Of a stretch of 64,000 bases of DNA, positions 46,601 through 53,600 are shown in pieces (position 1 is the stretch's first letter; each line of letters begins with the position of its first letter). Below the pieces are notes generated by a model, which was not told where the DNA came from, searched no databases, and saw only the letters and a program-made list of their open reading frames with translations. The stretch spans positions 5,099,624 to 5,163,623 of the forward strand of contig NC_087071.1 in assembly GCF_963678635.1 (NCBI RefSeq), in the 5' to 3' direction. Made by a program: the position numbers and the translations under genes. This DNA comes from Symsagittifera roscoffensis. Lineage: Eukaryota > Xenacoelomorpha > Acoela > Convolutidae.

Positions 46601-47138
46601 GACCAACACCTGAACAATTTCTTAAAAAATTCAATTTCTACTCGCTGTGTAATTTCAGCGCCTTTTTTGGAATCCAAGTTTTCAAAAACTCAAAGAACTG
46701 CAAAAAAAATCTTCCATTTTTTTTGTTTTTTTTTCGTTTTTGTATTTATTTTTCTGCAAAATTTTTTTTTCAAATCCTAACTCCCAGTTTTTGTTCATCT
46801 CTTTTTATCACACCACGCCGAACAAAAAATGTCAAAAGTTTGAAAAAAAATTGTTGTATTTTTCAAGAATCTGTTTTGCACAATAACCGACAATCTCTGT
46901 TTTTTTTTTTCAATTGTTTTGGAGAAAATTGAAGACTGGACTGAAGATTAACTTTTTTTCATTTTTGTATAATTTTTAGAAGTTGGAGTTGAGTCAGGAT
47001 GGGTCGAGTGAGTTCATCAGGACAGCCAATCCTCAGTCCCAGTCAATGTGTTCGTCCGACTGTTCAGCAAACAACCACTCTCAGTCTTGTATCCGAACAA
47101 TGGTAGATCGAAATGGGGCTAGTAGTTTAAATCCCTAG
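13364..47138 (+). CDS. uncharacterised Ser-rich protein, four-exon gene model
   Basis: Joining 13364-13625, 25845-26079, 26468-29981 and 46980-47138 gives 4170 bases, an uninterrupted 1389-residue frame plus stop. Intron phases are 1, 2 and 0, and every junction has GT and AG ends (GTAATT, GTAAGA, GTGAGC donors; TTTCCAG, TTATGCAG, TTTTTAG acceptors). The protein is dominated by Ser, Lys, Thr, Asn and Glu, mostly predicted disordered, without signal peptide or membrane segment. It has a basic RKSSRKSSRKKS tract and a Pro-rich PPAVPPR near the C-terminus. I do not recognise a family. A cytoskeletal, scaffold or nuclear phosphoprotein would fit the composition, but that is a guess. Other exons before 13364 or inside the 17 kb intron are possible. 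Confidence 0.7.
13898..13902. other. target-site duplication, left copy (CCATG)
   Basis: CCATG directly precedes the LTR at 13903 and is repeated at 23672-23676 directly after the other LTR. A 5-base duplication fits BEL/Pao integration. Confidence 0.85.
13903..14201 (-). repeat. 3' LTR of the BEL element
   Basis: 299 bases, TG...CA ends, 98% identical to 23373-23671. The integrase frame ends 13 bases inside it. Near its U3 edge it has TAATGACGTCATTA (14173-14186) inside TTCGCGCT/AGCGCGAA arms. Confidence 0.92.
14189..16936 (-). pseudogene. pol: BEL pol: RT palm/thumb, RNase H, integrase
   Basis: A 915-residue open frame. YMDDYLDS near residue 47 is the RT catalytic box. RNase H follows with acidic residues in MFGDSSEE, SIPKLELQAAL, MWTDSTTVLQWL and GDNPADTGTRG (about residues 228-355). 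The integrase has a Cys pair in CLICRKRK and the DDE set: Asp in VDYFGPF, Asp in WSDNGTNF, and Glu in HHGGSWERLV. A C-terminal tail with GDLVWIVDE follows. All catalytic residues I can identify are present, so this part was under constraint until recently. The stated left end is only where an alternative GTG follows the in-frame TGA at 16958-16960; the true polyprotein continues from upstream. Confidence 0.9.
16958..16960 (-). other. in-frame TGA inside the BEL reverse transcriptase
   Basis: The RT frame that covers about 16961-17147 continues unchanged on the other side of this TGA into the 14189-16936 frame. One stop codon thus truncates pol before the YMDD box. Confidence 0.8.
16961..17150 (-). 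pseudogene. BEL RT fingers segment, offset frame
   Basis: Read on the minus strand it contains GASKFHGTSL, VGPDLLQNL and SADIEGMF, the RT fingers and first palm Asp block. It is out of frame with the protease/RT frame upstream. At 17148-17150 that frame hits TAA right after NPNKPG, and a few residues usually present there are absent, so a small deletion is the simplest explanation. Confidence 0.75.
17148..18560 (-). pseudogene. pol: BEL pol: protease and start of RT
   Basis: A 470-residue open frame. The first 50 or so residues overlap gag in another frame and are probably not translated. Real polyprotein sequence begins near SGAKKCTKPGC (about 18388). LCDSASSHSWI around residue 180 is the aspartic protease active-site loop of the DUF1758 type, with DSAS for the usual DSGS/DTGS. 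LPIGWVLSGPMP follows near residue 315, and the RT N-terminal region ends in EWYLPHHPVVNPNKPG at the TAA. Cleavage of Gag and Pol in virus-like particles would be its role. Confidence 0.85.
18349..20877 (-). CDS. gag: BEL Gag
   Basis: 842 residues starting MTEQIELKYRRLMNG. Residues about 140-245 are a long charged coiled coil rich in Glu, Lys, Arg and Gln. Residues 270-560 are low-complexity Asn/Pro/Ser/Gln. Residues about 575-750 match the DUF1759 (BEL/Pao gag) pattern, with PLQWHEWFGQF and NWLKDKAEAHEQ. Two zinc-knuckle-like motifs end the frame: CILCKGKHALWKC and CFSCLQGNHAF. The second knuckle loses its last Cys in this frame and finds it in the overlapping protease frame (AKKC). A +1 shift near 18385-18400 therefore connects gag to pol. 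Gag forms the particle and packages RNA. It is 167 bases downstream of the extra ORF. Confidence 0.88.
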   Translation of the reverse strand: MTEQIELKYRRLMNGRTSLENELSVVHSRITESLEGPIRKTKINALIESCKSILEKALAKNDELVILANKTDNHSKLLTELAAWWDRIVKVNDEVTGKARAHMESNQASEVCVSETSRSKISSKSAKSGSSKQSSMKSLTPSERRKELLLAKMKREELEKQHEATLRLKQQEAIIEEQQHLIEMERKQHEIKFEIDCKEQEHRLRIEKSRLEMERLSEENRIKVAEAKMVETEYLEESEIDQHLELASSVDRRSDRVNDWVDHALENQKGPKIVPSSSKFGNCINIESGSHQHRNVSTAEASPRRSLPNWTFDCDQQCYPYQPTVSFSDGDGIKHAVSTNPDHETQSLLISNNATLCENNTSSFFNPAGTAATNTPVCCYFSVPHPSSSIQHIPVNNFNNDSRVVANMPAISNQYSGYTPHAIVSQPPANLICRNQNLLSHNVYSNPASVNNPFSGQSAVISQPNLPLMSQWTPAVPQCITGVTSDGNTNPSVGVFSSVTPISQQQFPHVSSGGTVYYGFPNHDASAENIYIYQQQPFAADPSNTLPSLQPVPQPQAVTLNDLVQALSVSKEDPLPEWKLAQYDGNPLQWHEWFGQFCSTVDAASLSDDVKLTYLKTLVTGKAKSAIAEFAYSGRMYKDALKTLERKFGQPQNVITAHLDKLSSFPQLRMHNSENIISFSMTISSLVAVFRSLDYEEDLKSVSLLNQALSKIPPNMRESWSLFVVKRNWSRHNLIDFNNWLKDKAEAHEQMKNMPGKPKVEEPSKTKAVTRVFASTSTVEKKFEYPSCILCKGKHALWKCSVFKEKTPTQRAKFSAENKLCFSCLQGNHAFRSKEMHQTRLH
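21044..21643 (-). CDS. extra ORF of the BEL element, possibly SGNH-hydrolase-like
   Basis: 199 residues between the leader and gag. Most BEL/Pao elements begin with gag, so this is an added gene. The N-terminus FILAASSLHHALKKL has the shape of an SGNH first strand with a nucleophile elbow (ASS for GDS). A Gly follows in AIPGLSF. DIVIWHDAVNNSISRH sits where SGNH enzymes have the block III G-x-ND. LKESGILVINIVTDLIS looks like a later core strand. The C-terminal 30 residues are strongly basic (KPGKRKRQANRNRR), suggesting nucleic-acid binding or nuclear targeting. Esterase-like domains are known in ORF1 of some non-LTR elements. The catalytic Asp-His pair is not evident, so activity is uncertain. 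It is open without breaks. Confidence 0.6.
   Translation of the reverse strand: MFILAASSLHHALKKLSPASQKRVSQSCLAIPGLSFNHNAVNVRKTCQYQLDHYLLNRTDIVIWHDAVNNSISRHRSNNFNALTPNQLKKILLNYKRNIYAILYCKRVGTEDIYSKLKESGILVINIVTDLISRRKQNLTELGQKYLELHQDPSLELKTFTILRRYSKNLKYIISKKNTPKPGKRKRQANRNRRNAEQH
21650..22500 (-). other. AT-rich part of the BEL leader
   Basis: Long poly-T and poly-A stretches, with TTTCCGAAAATTTT-like words repeated at 21840-21960. No ORF or RNA gene recognised. Confidence 0.5.
22500..23310 (-). repeat. 48-base tandem array in the BEL leader
   Basis: About 16 units built on TTTCGGCCAATTGGGTCGT and TTTCGGCTAATTG. The period is 48 bases in the central (22870-23140) and left-of-LTR (23150-23300) blocks, for example GTGTTTGGAC at 22931 and 22979. 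It is longer and less regular at 22500-22870. 48 is a multiple of three and the unit has no stop in several frames. Minus-strand ORFs of TQLAEIVQLAEICPN repeats and plus-strand ORFs therefore both stay open. I regard these as a consequence of the repeat unless protein evidence appears. Confidence 0.85.
23351..23369 (-). promoter_or_regulatory. primer binding site of the BEL element
   Basis: Three bases (TTT) after the 5' LTR, the minus strand reads TGGTCCGCCGACCCGGACA. It begins with TGG, complementary to a tRNA CCA end. The implied tRNA acceptor has G72 and A73 with a C1 partner, which would suit a tRNA-Tyr; that identification is tentative. Confidence 0.7.
23373..23671 (-). repeat. 5' LTR of the BEL element
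   Basis: 299 bases, identical to 13903-14201 except for six substitutions. It starts TGTTCGCGC on the minus strand and ends GCGGCACA. It should hold the promoter and polyadenylation signals. The perfect palindrome TAATGACGTCATTA (23643-23656) is a CRE/ATF-type site, flanked by TTCGCGCT and AGCGCGAA. Confidence 0.92.
23672..23676. other. target-site duplication, right copy (CCATG)
   Basis: Matches 13898-13902. Confidence 0.85.
23677..23772 (-). repeat. MITE-like copy 5, partial
   Basis: Ends GGGGACTGGAAAAGAGCC like the family right end, and shares the TTGAAAAACATTTTAAATAG block. The other end is lost near the BEL insertion point. Confidence 0.5.
23811..24102. mobile_element. MITE-like copy 6, rearranged around a 56-base palindrome
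   Basis: Bounded by GGTCTTTTCCAGTCCCC and GGGAACTGGAAAAGAGCC. The right part (23928-24102) is a family core in inverted orientation relative to copies 2 and 4. The left part supplies a second inverted piece of the same core, so 26-base arms (23898-23923 and 23928-23953) pair perfectly around a GTTT loop. The element looks like a head-to-head fusion of two copies. Confidence 0.7.
24100..24345 (-). repeat. MITE-like copy 7, very diverged
   Basis: Lies between the end of copy 6 and the start of copy 8. It retains words such as GGTCAACAAACGAACTATT and GTAACTTCCATTGTCACGCATT that echo the family core. Confidence 0.4.
24341..24558 (+). mobile_element. MITE-like copy 8, diverged
   Basis: Starts GGCTCTTTTCCCC and ends GAAAAATTGAAAAGAGC. 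The core has TTGAACAAATGACTATTTTGAAC and AATAACACGTAAAGC, clearly the same family. Confidence 0.6.
24660..25530. repeat. pair of about 110-base diverged repeats in intron 1
   Basis: The stretch 24670-24790 (TTTTTCTCAACACTTGGAA, then ATATGATATATCAC and ACCCAG) returns at about 25425-25530 with many changes. No gene is visible in 24560-25844. Confidence 0.45.
25845..26079 (+). CDS. exon 2 of the Ser-rich gene
   Basis: Acceptor TTTCTTTCCAG at 25834-25844. The first two bases complete an Asp codon with the last base of exon 1. The exon encodes DADGNQIQSYKRSVTLNLASQ, a Gly run (GGGGG), and then MMTVVPPDVLNRLMDICAADISAS, the only clearly non-repetitive, hydrophobic-patterned part of the protein and likely a small folded segment. 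Base composition is richer in GC than the flanking introns. The donor is GAG/GTAAGA, phase 2. Confidence 0.75.
26080..26467 (+). other. intron 2, 388 bases
   Basis: GT-AG, AT-rich, no internal feature seen. The tandem words AAATTTTAAACCCT near 26128 are the only pattern. Confidence 0.65.
26468..29981 (+). CDS. exon 3 of the Ser-rich gene, 3.5 kb
   Basis: The acceptor TTTTTATGCAG gives phase 2, so the frame runs from an Ser codon split with exon 2 into LRNSKVDQTTVVKNPDGTVTYMQTRRVKSG. The latter is the second ordered-looking segment. The rest is about 1100 residues of Ser/Lys/Thr/Asn/Glu-rich sequence with many SS, SK and SR pairs, typical of a disordered phosphoprotein. Near the end are four imperfect repeats of the MASSQT type (about 29770-29845), then PPAVPPR (a class II SH3 ligand pattern) and RKSSRKSSRKKS, a possible nuclear localisation signal. 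The donor is AAG/GTGAGC, phase 0. Third positions favour TCG and CGA codons, which marks it as coding against the AT-rich background. Confidence 0.85.
32012..32516. repeat. two tandem copies of a roughly 245-base unit
   Basis: The first copy, 32012-32228, and the second, about 32258-32516, share AAATTAGCTAA, GATTTCAG, CAACAAACAACTT and CACACGTTTGTGACTGTT in the same order and spacing. Confidence 0.6.
32707..37250. repeat. tandem duplication, unit 1 (4.5 kb)
   Basis: From GGGAACAAAAGTTGCTTAGA at 32707 to the AGATCAAAAGTAAATCT stretch near 37250. It matches unit 2 nearly base for base along its whole length with scattered substitutions and small indels. The offset shifts from 4554 at the start to 4496 at the end. 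No coding ORF is conserved in both units. Confidence 0.85.
34601..34746. repeat. 146-base hairpin repeat in duplication unit 1
   Basis: AAAAAATGCTTATCATACA at the left pairs with TGTATGATAAGCATTTTTT at the right, with further imperfect pairing inside. It is present again in unit 2 at about 39148-39293. It is preceded by CCTGGGTTGAC. Confidence 0.65.
37261..41746. repeat. tandem duplication, unit 2 (4.5 kb)
   Basis: Starts directly after the 37250-37260 junction with the same GGGAACAAAAGTTGCTTAGA and ends at AGATCAAAATTAAATCT. It carries the same hairpin and the same TTCGAATC word as unit 1. Confidence 0.85.
41828..42460. repeat. possible TIR element ending in GGTCAACCAGGG
   Basis: CCCGGATTGACC at the left and GGTCAACCAGGG at the right are near inverted repeats. 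CATACAATTTTC words in both orientations lie inside, related to the hairpins at 34601 and 45043. The interior does not code. Confidence 0.4.
43495..43554 (+). other. possible alternative terminal exon of the Ser-rich gene
   Basis: A good acceptor (TTTTCATGATTTTGCAG, 43478-43494) precedes a short, locally GC-richer frame. Taken in phase 0 from exon 3, it reads GGHGTGKADSGFDRSYHCL and stops at 43554. It is weaker than the exon at 46980 but would give a different C-terminus. Confidence 0.3.
45043..45096. repeat. short hairpin, CATACAATTTC family
   Basis: AAAAATGCTAATCATACAAT (45043) pairs with ATTGTATGACTAGCATTTTT (to 45096) around an AT-rich loop, with one mismatch. It is the same word family as the hairpin at 34601. 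Confidence 0.6.
46980..47138 (+). CDS. exon 4 (last) of the Ser-rich gene
   Basis: The acceptor TTGTATAATTTTTAG precedes a 52-codon open frame in the phase required by exon 3. It begins KLELSQDGSSEFIRTANP, is Ser/Gln/Asn-rich with three Cys, and ends SLNP before TAG at 47136. Composition matches exon 3 and contrasts with the poly-T intron before and the repeat-like DNA after. The 17 kb distance leaves open that additional exons lie between. Confidence 0.6.
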   Translation, partial: KLELSQDGSSEFIRTANPQSQSMCSSDCSANNHSQSCIRTMVDRNGASSLNP

Positions 47139-47339
47139 TAATTTATAGCTTTTTACCTAATCAAATTGTGTCTTTTAAAAAGTAGAAGGATATGTTTTAC
47201 AGTCTAGTCCACTTTGATATAAAGAATTTTTTACATCAAAACGGAATAGACTATAAAAGCAACACTTCTAAATCTTAAAAAGCAAAAAAAAAATTCATAG
47301 AACTTCAATAAGAGGTATTCATTTTCAAAACATGATAAA

Positions 47340-47640
47340 TTTATATTAATTCAATTCAAAATGGTTTTCTGATGTCGTCTAAACGACCAGAAAGACAATA
47401 AATTTTTCATAGAATCTCAAAGTGAGATATTATTTTCAAAACCTGATAGAATACTTTTTGTTCATTTCAAAATGGTTTTCTGATGCCGTCTAATTGATCA
47501 AAAACATCATAAATAAAATTCTATTTTTAATTTAAAAATTGTTATCTGATGTCGTTTTAACGACAAAAAATGCAATAAATTTTTTCGTGGAATCTCAAAA
47601 TGAGATATTATTTTTCAAAATCTGATAAAACACTATTTAT
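47340..47640. repeat. degenerate edge of the satellite
   Basis: Three longer, diverged units with ATGGTTTTCTGATG and GTCTAA words at roughly 100-base spacing. AATAAA at 47397-47402 is the first canonical polyadenylation signal after the gene and lies in the first of them. Confidence 0.6.
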
Positions 47641-50600
47641 TCATTTCAAAATGGTTTTCTGAACTCGTCTAAACCACCAAAAACACCATTAAAAATGCTA
47701 CTTTTAATTTAGAAATGGTTTTCTGATGTCGTCGAAACCACCAAAAACACCATTAAAAATGCTACTTTTAATTTAAAAATGGTTTTCTGATGTCGTCTAA
47801 ACCACCAAAAACACCATTAAAAATGCTACTTTTAATTTAAAAAGGGTTTTCTGATGTCGTCTAAACCACCAAAAACACCATTAAAAATGCTGCTTTTAAT
47901 TTAAAAATGGTTTTCTGATGTCGTCTAAACCACCAAAAACACCATTAAAAATGCTTCTTTTAATTTAAAAATGGTTTTCTGATGTCGTCTAAACCACCAA
48001 AAACACCATTAAAAATGCTACTTTTAATTTTAAAATGGTTTTCTGATGTCGTCCAAACCACCAAAAACACCATTAAAAATGCTACTTTTAATTTGAAAAT
48101 GGTTTTCTGATGTCGTCTAAACCACCAAAAACATCTTTAAAAATGCTACTTTTAATTTAAAAATGGTTTTCTGATGTCGTCTAAACCACCAAAAACACCA
48201 TTAAAATGCTACTTTTAATTTAAAAATGGTTTTCTGATGTCGTCTAAACCACCAAAAACACCATTAAAAATGCTACTTTTAATTTAAAAATGGTTTTCTG
48301 ATGTCGTCTAAACCACCAAAAACACCATAAAAAATGCTACTTTTAAATAAAAATTGGTTTTCTGATGTCGTGTAAACCACCAAAAACACCATTAAAAATG
48401 CTACTCTTAATTTAAAAATGGTATTCGGATGTCGTCTAAACCACCAAAAACACCATTAAAAAAGCTACTTTTAATTTAAAAATGGTTTTTTGATGTCGTC
48501 TAAACCACCAAAAACACCATTAAAAATGCTACTTTTAATTTAAAAATGGTTTTCTGATGTCGTCTAAACCACCAAAAACACCAATAAAAATGCTACTTTT
48601 AATTTAAAAATGGTTTTTTGATGTCTTCTAAACCTCCAAAAACACCATTAAAAATGCTACTTTTAATTTAAAAATGGTTTTCTGATGTCGTCTAAACCAC
48701 CAAAAACACCATTAAAAATGCTACTTTTAAATTAAAAATGGTTTTCTGATGTCGTCTAAACCACCAAAAACACCATTAAAAATGCTACTTTTAATTTGAA
48801 ATTGGTTTTCTGATGTCGTCTAAACCACCAAAAACACCATTAAAAATGCTACTTTTAAATTAAAAATGGTCTTCTGATGTCGTCTAAACCACCAAAAACA
48901 CCATTAAAAATGCTACTTTTAATTTAAAAATGGTTTTCTGATGTCGACTAAACCACCAAAAACACCTTTAAAAATGCTACTTTTAATTTTAAAATGGTTT
49001 TCTGATGTCGTCTAAACCACCAAAAACACCATTAAAAATGCTACTCTTAATTTAAAAATGGTATTCGGATGTCGTCTAAACCACCAAAAACACCATTAAA
49101 AATGCTACTTTTAATTTAAAAGTGGTTTTCTGAGATCGTCTAAATCACCAAAAACACCATTAAAAATGCTACTTTTAATTTAAAAATGGTTTTCTAATGT
49201 CGTCTAAACCACCAAAAACACCATTAAAAATGCTACTTTTTTTTAAAAATGGTTTTCTGATGTCGTCTAAACCACCAAAAACACCTTTAAAAATGCTACT
49301 TTTAATTTAAAAATGGTTTTCTGATGTCGTCTAAACCACCAAAAACACCATTAAAAATGTTACTTTTAATTTGAAAATGGTTTTCTGATGTCGTCTAAAC
49401 CACCAAAAACACCATTAAAAATGCTACTTTTAAATTAAAAATGGTCTTCTGATGTCGTCTAAACCACCAAAAACACCATTAAAAATGCTACTTTTAATTT
49501 AAAAATGGTTTTCTGATGTCGACTAAACCATCAAAAACACCTTTAAAAATGCTACTTTTAATTTAAAAATGGTTTTCTGATGTCGTCTAAACCACCAAAA
49601 ACACCATTAAAAATGCTACTTTTAAATTAAAAATGGTTTTCTGATGTCGTCTAAACCACCAAAAACACCATTAAAAATGTTACTTTTAAATTAAAAATGG
49701 TCTTCTGATGTCGTCTAAACCACCAAAAACACCATTAAAAATGCTACTTTTAATTTAAAAATGGTTTTCTGATGTCGACTAAACCATCAAAAACACCTTT
49801 AAAAATGCTACTTTTAATTGAAAAATGGTTTTCTGAACTCGTCTAAACCACCAAAAACACCATTAAAAATGCTACTTTTAATTTAAAAATGGTTTTCTGA
49901 ACTCGTCTAAACCACCAAAAACACCTTTAAAAATGCTACTTTTAATTTAAAAATGGTTTTCTGATGTCGTCTAAACCACCAAAAACACCATTAAAAATGT
50001 TACTTTTAATTTGAAAATGGTTTTCTGATGTCGTCTAAACCACCAAAAACACCATTAAAAATGCTACTTTTAAATTAAAAATGGTCTTCTGATGTCGTCT
50101 AAACCACCAAAAACACCATTAAAAATGCTACTTTTAATTTAAAAATGGTTTTCTGATGTCGACTAAACCATCAAAAACACCTTTAAAAATGCTACTTTTA
50201 ATTTAAAAATGGTTTTCTGATGTCGTCTAAACCACCAAAAACACCATTAAAAATGCTACTTTTAAATTAAAAATGGTTTTCTGATGTCGTCTAAACCACC
50301 CAAAACACCATTAAAAATGCTACTTTTAATTTAAAAATGGTTTTCTGATGTCGTCTAAACCACCAAAAACACCATTAAAAATGCTACTTTTAATTTGAAA
50401 ATGGTTTTCTGATGTCGTCTAAACCATAAAAAAAAACACCATTAAAAATGCTACTTTTAATTTAAAAATGGTTTTCTGATGTCGTCTAAACCACCAAAAA
50501 CACCATCAAAAATGCTACTTTTAATTTAAAAATGGTTTTCTGAACTCGTCTAAACCACCAAAAACACCATTATAAATGCTACTTTTAAATTAAAAATGGT

Positions 50601-53600
50601 TTTCTGAGCTCGTCTAAACCACCAAAAACACCATTAAAAATGCTACTTTTAATTTAATAATGGTTTTCTGATGTCGTCTAAACCACCAAAAACACCATTA
50701 AAAATGCTACTTTTAATTTAAAAATGGTTTTCTGATGTCGTCTAAACCACCAAAAACACCATTAAAAATGCTACTTTTAATTTAAAAATGGTTTTCTGAT
50801 GTCGTCTAAACCACCAAAAACACCAATAAAAATGCTACTTTTAATTTAAAAATGGTTTTCTGATGTCGACTAAACCACCAAAAACACCTTTAAAAATGCT
50901 ACTTTTAATTTTAAAATGGTTTTCTGATGTCGTCTAAACCACCAAAAACACCATTAAAAATGCTACTTTTTTTTAAAAATGGTTTTCTGATGTCGTCTAA
51001 ACCACCAAAAACACCTTTTTAAAATGCTACTTTTAATTTAAAAATGGTTTTCTGATGTCGTCTAAACCACCAAAAACACCATTAAAAATGTTACTTTTAA
51101 TTTGAAAATGGTTTTCTGATGTCGTCTAAACCACCAAAAACACCATTAAAAATGCTACTTTTAAATTTAAAATGGTCTTCTGATGTCGTCTAAACCACCA
51201 AAAACACCAATAAAAGTGCTACTTTTAATTTAAAAATGGTTTTCTGATGTCGACTAAACCACCAAAAACACCTTTAAAAATGCTACTTTTAATTTAAAAA
51301 TGGTTTTCTGATGTCGTCTAAACCACCAAAAACACCATTAAAAATGCTACTTTTAAATTAAAAATGGTTTTCTGATGTCGTCTAAACCACCCAAAACACC
51401 ATTAAAAATGCTACTTTTAATTTAAAAATGGTTTTCTGATGTCGTCTAAACCACCAAAAACACCATTAAAAATGCTACTTTTAATTTGAAAATGGTTTTC
51501 TGATGTCGTCTAAACCATAAAAAAAACACCATTAAAAATGCTACTTTTAATTTAAAAATGGTTTTCTGATGTCGTCTAAACCACCAAAAACACCATCAAA
51601 AATGCTACTTTTAATTTAAAAATGGTTTTCTGAACTCGTCTAAACCACCAAAAACACCATTATAAATGCTACTTTTAATTTAAAAATGGTTTTCTTAACT
51701 CGTCTAAACCACCAAAAACACCATTAAAAATGCTACTTTTAATTTAATAATGGTTTTCTGATGTCGTCTAAACCACCAAAAACACCATTAAAAATGCTAC
51801 TTTTAATTTAAAAATGGTTTTCTGATGTCGTCTAAACCACCAAAAACACCATTAAAAGTGCTACTTTTAATTTAAAAATGGTTTTCTGAACTTGTCTAAA
51901 CCACCAAAAACACCATTAAAAATGCTACTTTTAATTAAAAAATGGTTTTCTGATGTCGTCTAAACCACCAAAAACACCATTAAAAATGCTACTTTTAATT
52001 TAGAAATGGTTTTCTGATGTCGTCTAAACCACCAAAAACACCATTAAAAATGCTACTTTTAATTTAAAAATGGTTTTCTGATGTCGTCTAAACCACCAAA
52101 AACATCATTAAAAATGCTACTTTTAATTTAAAAATGGTTTTCTGATGTCGTCTAAACCACCAAAAACACCATTAAAAAAGCTACTTTTCATTTAAAAATG
52201 GTTTTCTGATGTCGTCTAAACCACCAAAAACACCATTAAAAATGCTATTTTTAATTTAAAAATGGTTTTCTGATGTCGTCTAAACCAACAAAAACACCAT
52301 TAAAAATGCTACTTTTAGTTTAAAAATGGTTTTCTGATGTCGTCTAAACCACCAAAAACACCAATAAAAATGCTACTTTTAATTCAAAAATGGTTTTCTG
52401 ATGTCGTCTAAACCACCAAAAACACCATTAAAAATGCTACTTTTAATTTAAAAATGGTTTTCTGAACTCGTCTAAACCACCAAAAACACCATTAAAAATG
52501 CTACTTTTAATTTAAAAATGGTTTTCTGATGTCGTCTAAACCACCAAAAACACCATTAAAACTGCTACTTTTAATTTAAAATTGGTTTTCTGATGTCGTC
52601 TAAACCACCAAAAACACCATTAAAAATGCTACTTTTAATTTAAAAATGGTTTTTTGATGTCGTCTAAACCACCAAAAACACCATTAAAAATGCTACTTTT
52701 AATTTAAAAATGGTTTTCTGATGTCGTCTAAACCACCAAATACACCATTAAAAAAGCTACTTTTAATTTAAAAATGGTTTTCTGAACTCGTCTGAACCAC
52801 CAAAAACACCATTAAAAATGCTACTTTTAATTTAAAAATGGTTTTCTGAACTCGTCTAAACCACCAAAAACAACATTAAAAATGCTCTTTTTAATTTAAA
52901 AATGGTTTTCTGATGTCGTCTAAGCCACCAAAAACACCATCAAAAATGCTACTTTTAATTTAAAAATGGTTTTCTGATGTCGTGTGAACCACCAAAAACA
53001 CCATTAAAAATGCTACTTTTAATTTAAAAAAGGTTTTCTGATGTCGTCTAAACCACCAAAAACACCATTAAAAATGCTATTTTTAGTTTAAAAACGTTTT
53101 TTTGAACTCGTCTAAACCACCAAAAACACCATTAAAAATGCTACTTTTAATTTAAAATTGGTTTTCTGATGTCGTCTAAACCACCAAAAACACCATTAAA
53201 AATGCTACTTTTAATTTAAAAATGGTTTTCTGATGTCGTCTAAACCACCAAAAACACCATTAAAAATGCTACTTTTAATTTAAAAATGGTTTTCTGATGT
53301 CGTCTAAACCACCAAATACACCATTAAAAAAGCTACTTTTAATTTAAAAATGGTTTTCTGAACTCGTCTGAACCACCAAAAACACCATTAAAAATGCTAC
53401 TTTTAATTTAAAAATGGTTTTCTGAACTCGTCTAAACCACCAAAAACAACATTAAAAATGCTCTTTTTAATTTAAAAATGGTTTTCTGATGTCGTCTAAG
53501 CCACCAAAAACACCATCAAAAATGCTACTTTTAATTTAAAAATGGTTTTCTGATGTCGTGTGAACCACCAAAAACACCATTAAAAATGCTACTTTTAATT

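Larger units (their letters stand above)
29982..46979 (+). other. intron 3, 17 kb, repeat-filled
   Basis: GT-AG intron between exons 3 and 4. The first 2 kb (29982-32000) shows nothing recognisable. Later parts carry the 245-base and 4.5 kb duplications and hairpin repeats listed separately. From 42460 to 46979 only AT-rich sequence and a possible alternative exon at 43495 were noted. Confidence 0.55.

Noticed and set aside
46403-46932. 125- and 69-codon ORFs before exon 4
   Set aside because: Phe-rich translations of poly-T DNA without motif; they lie in the intron just upstream of the acceptor.
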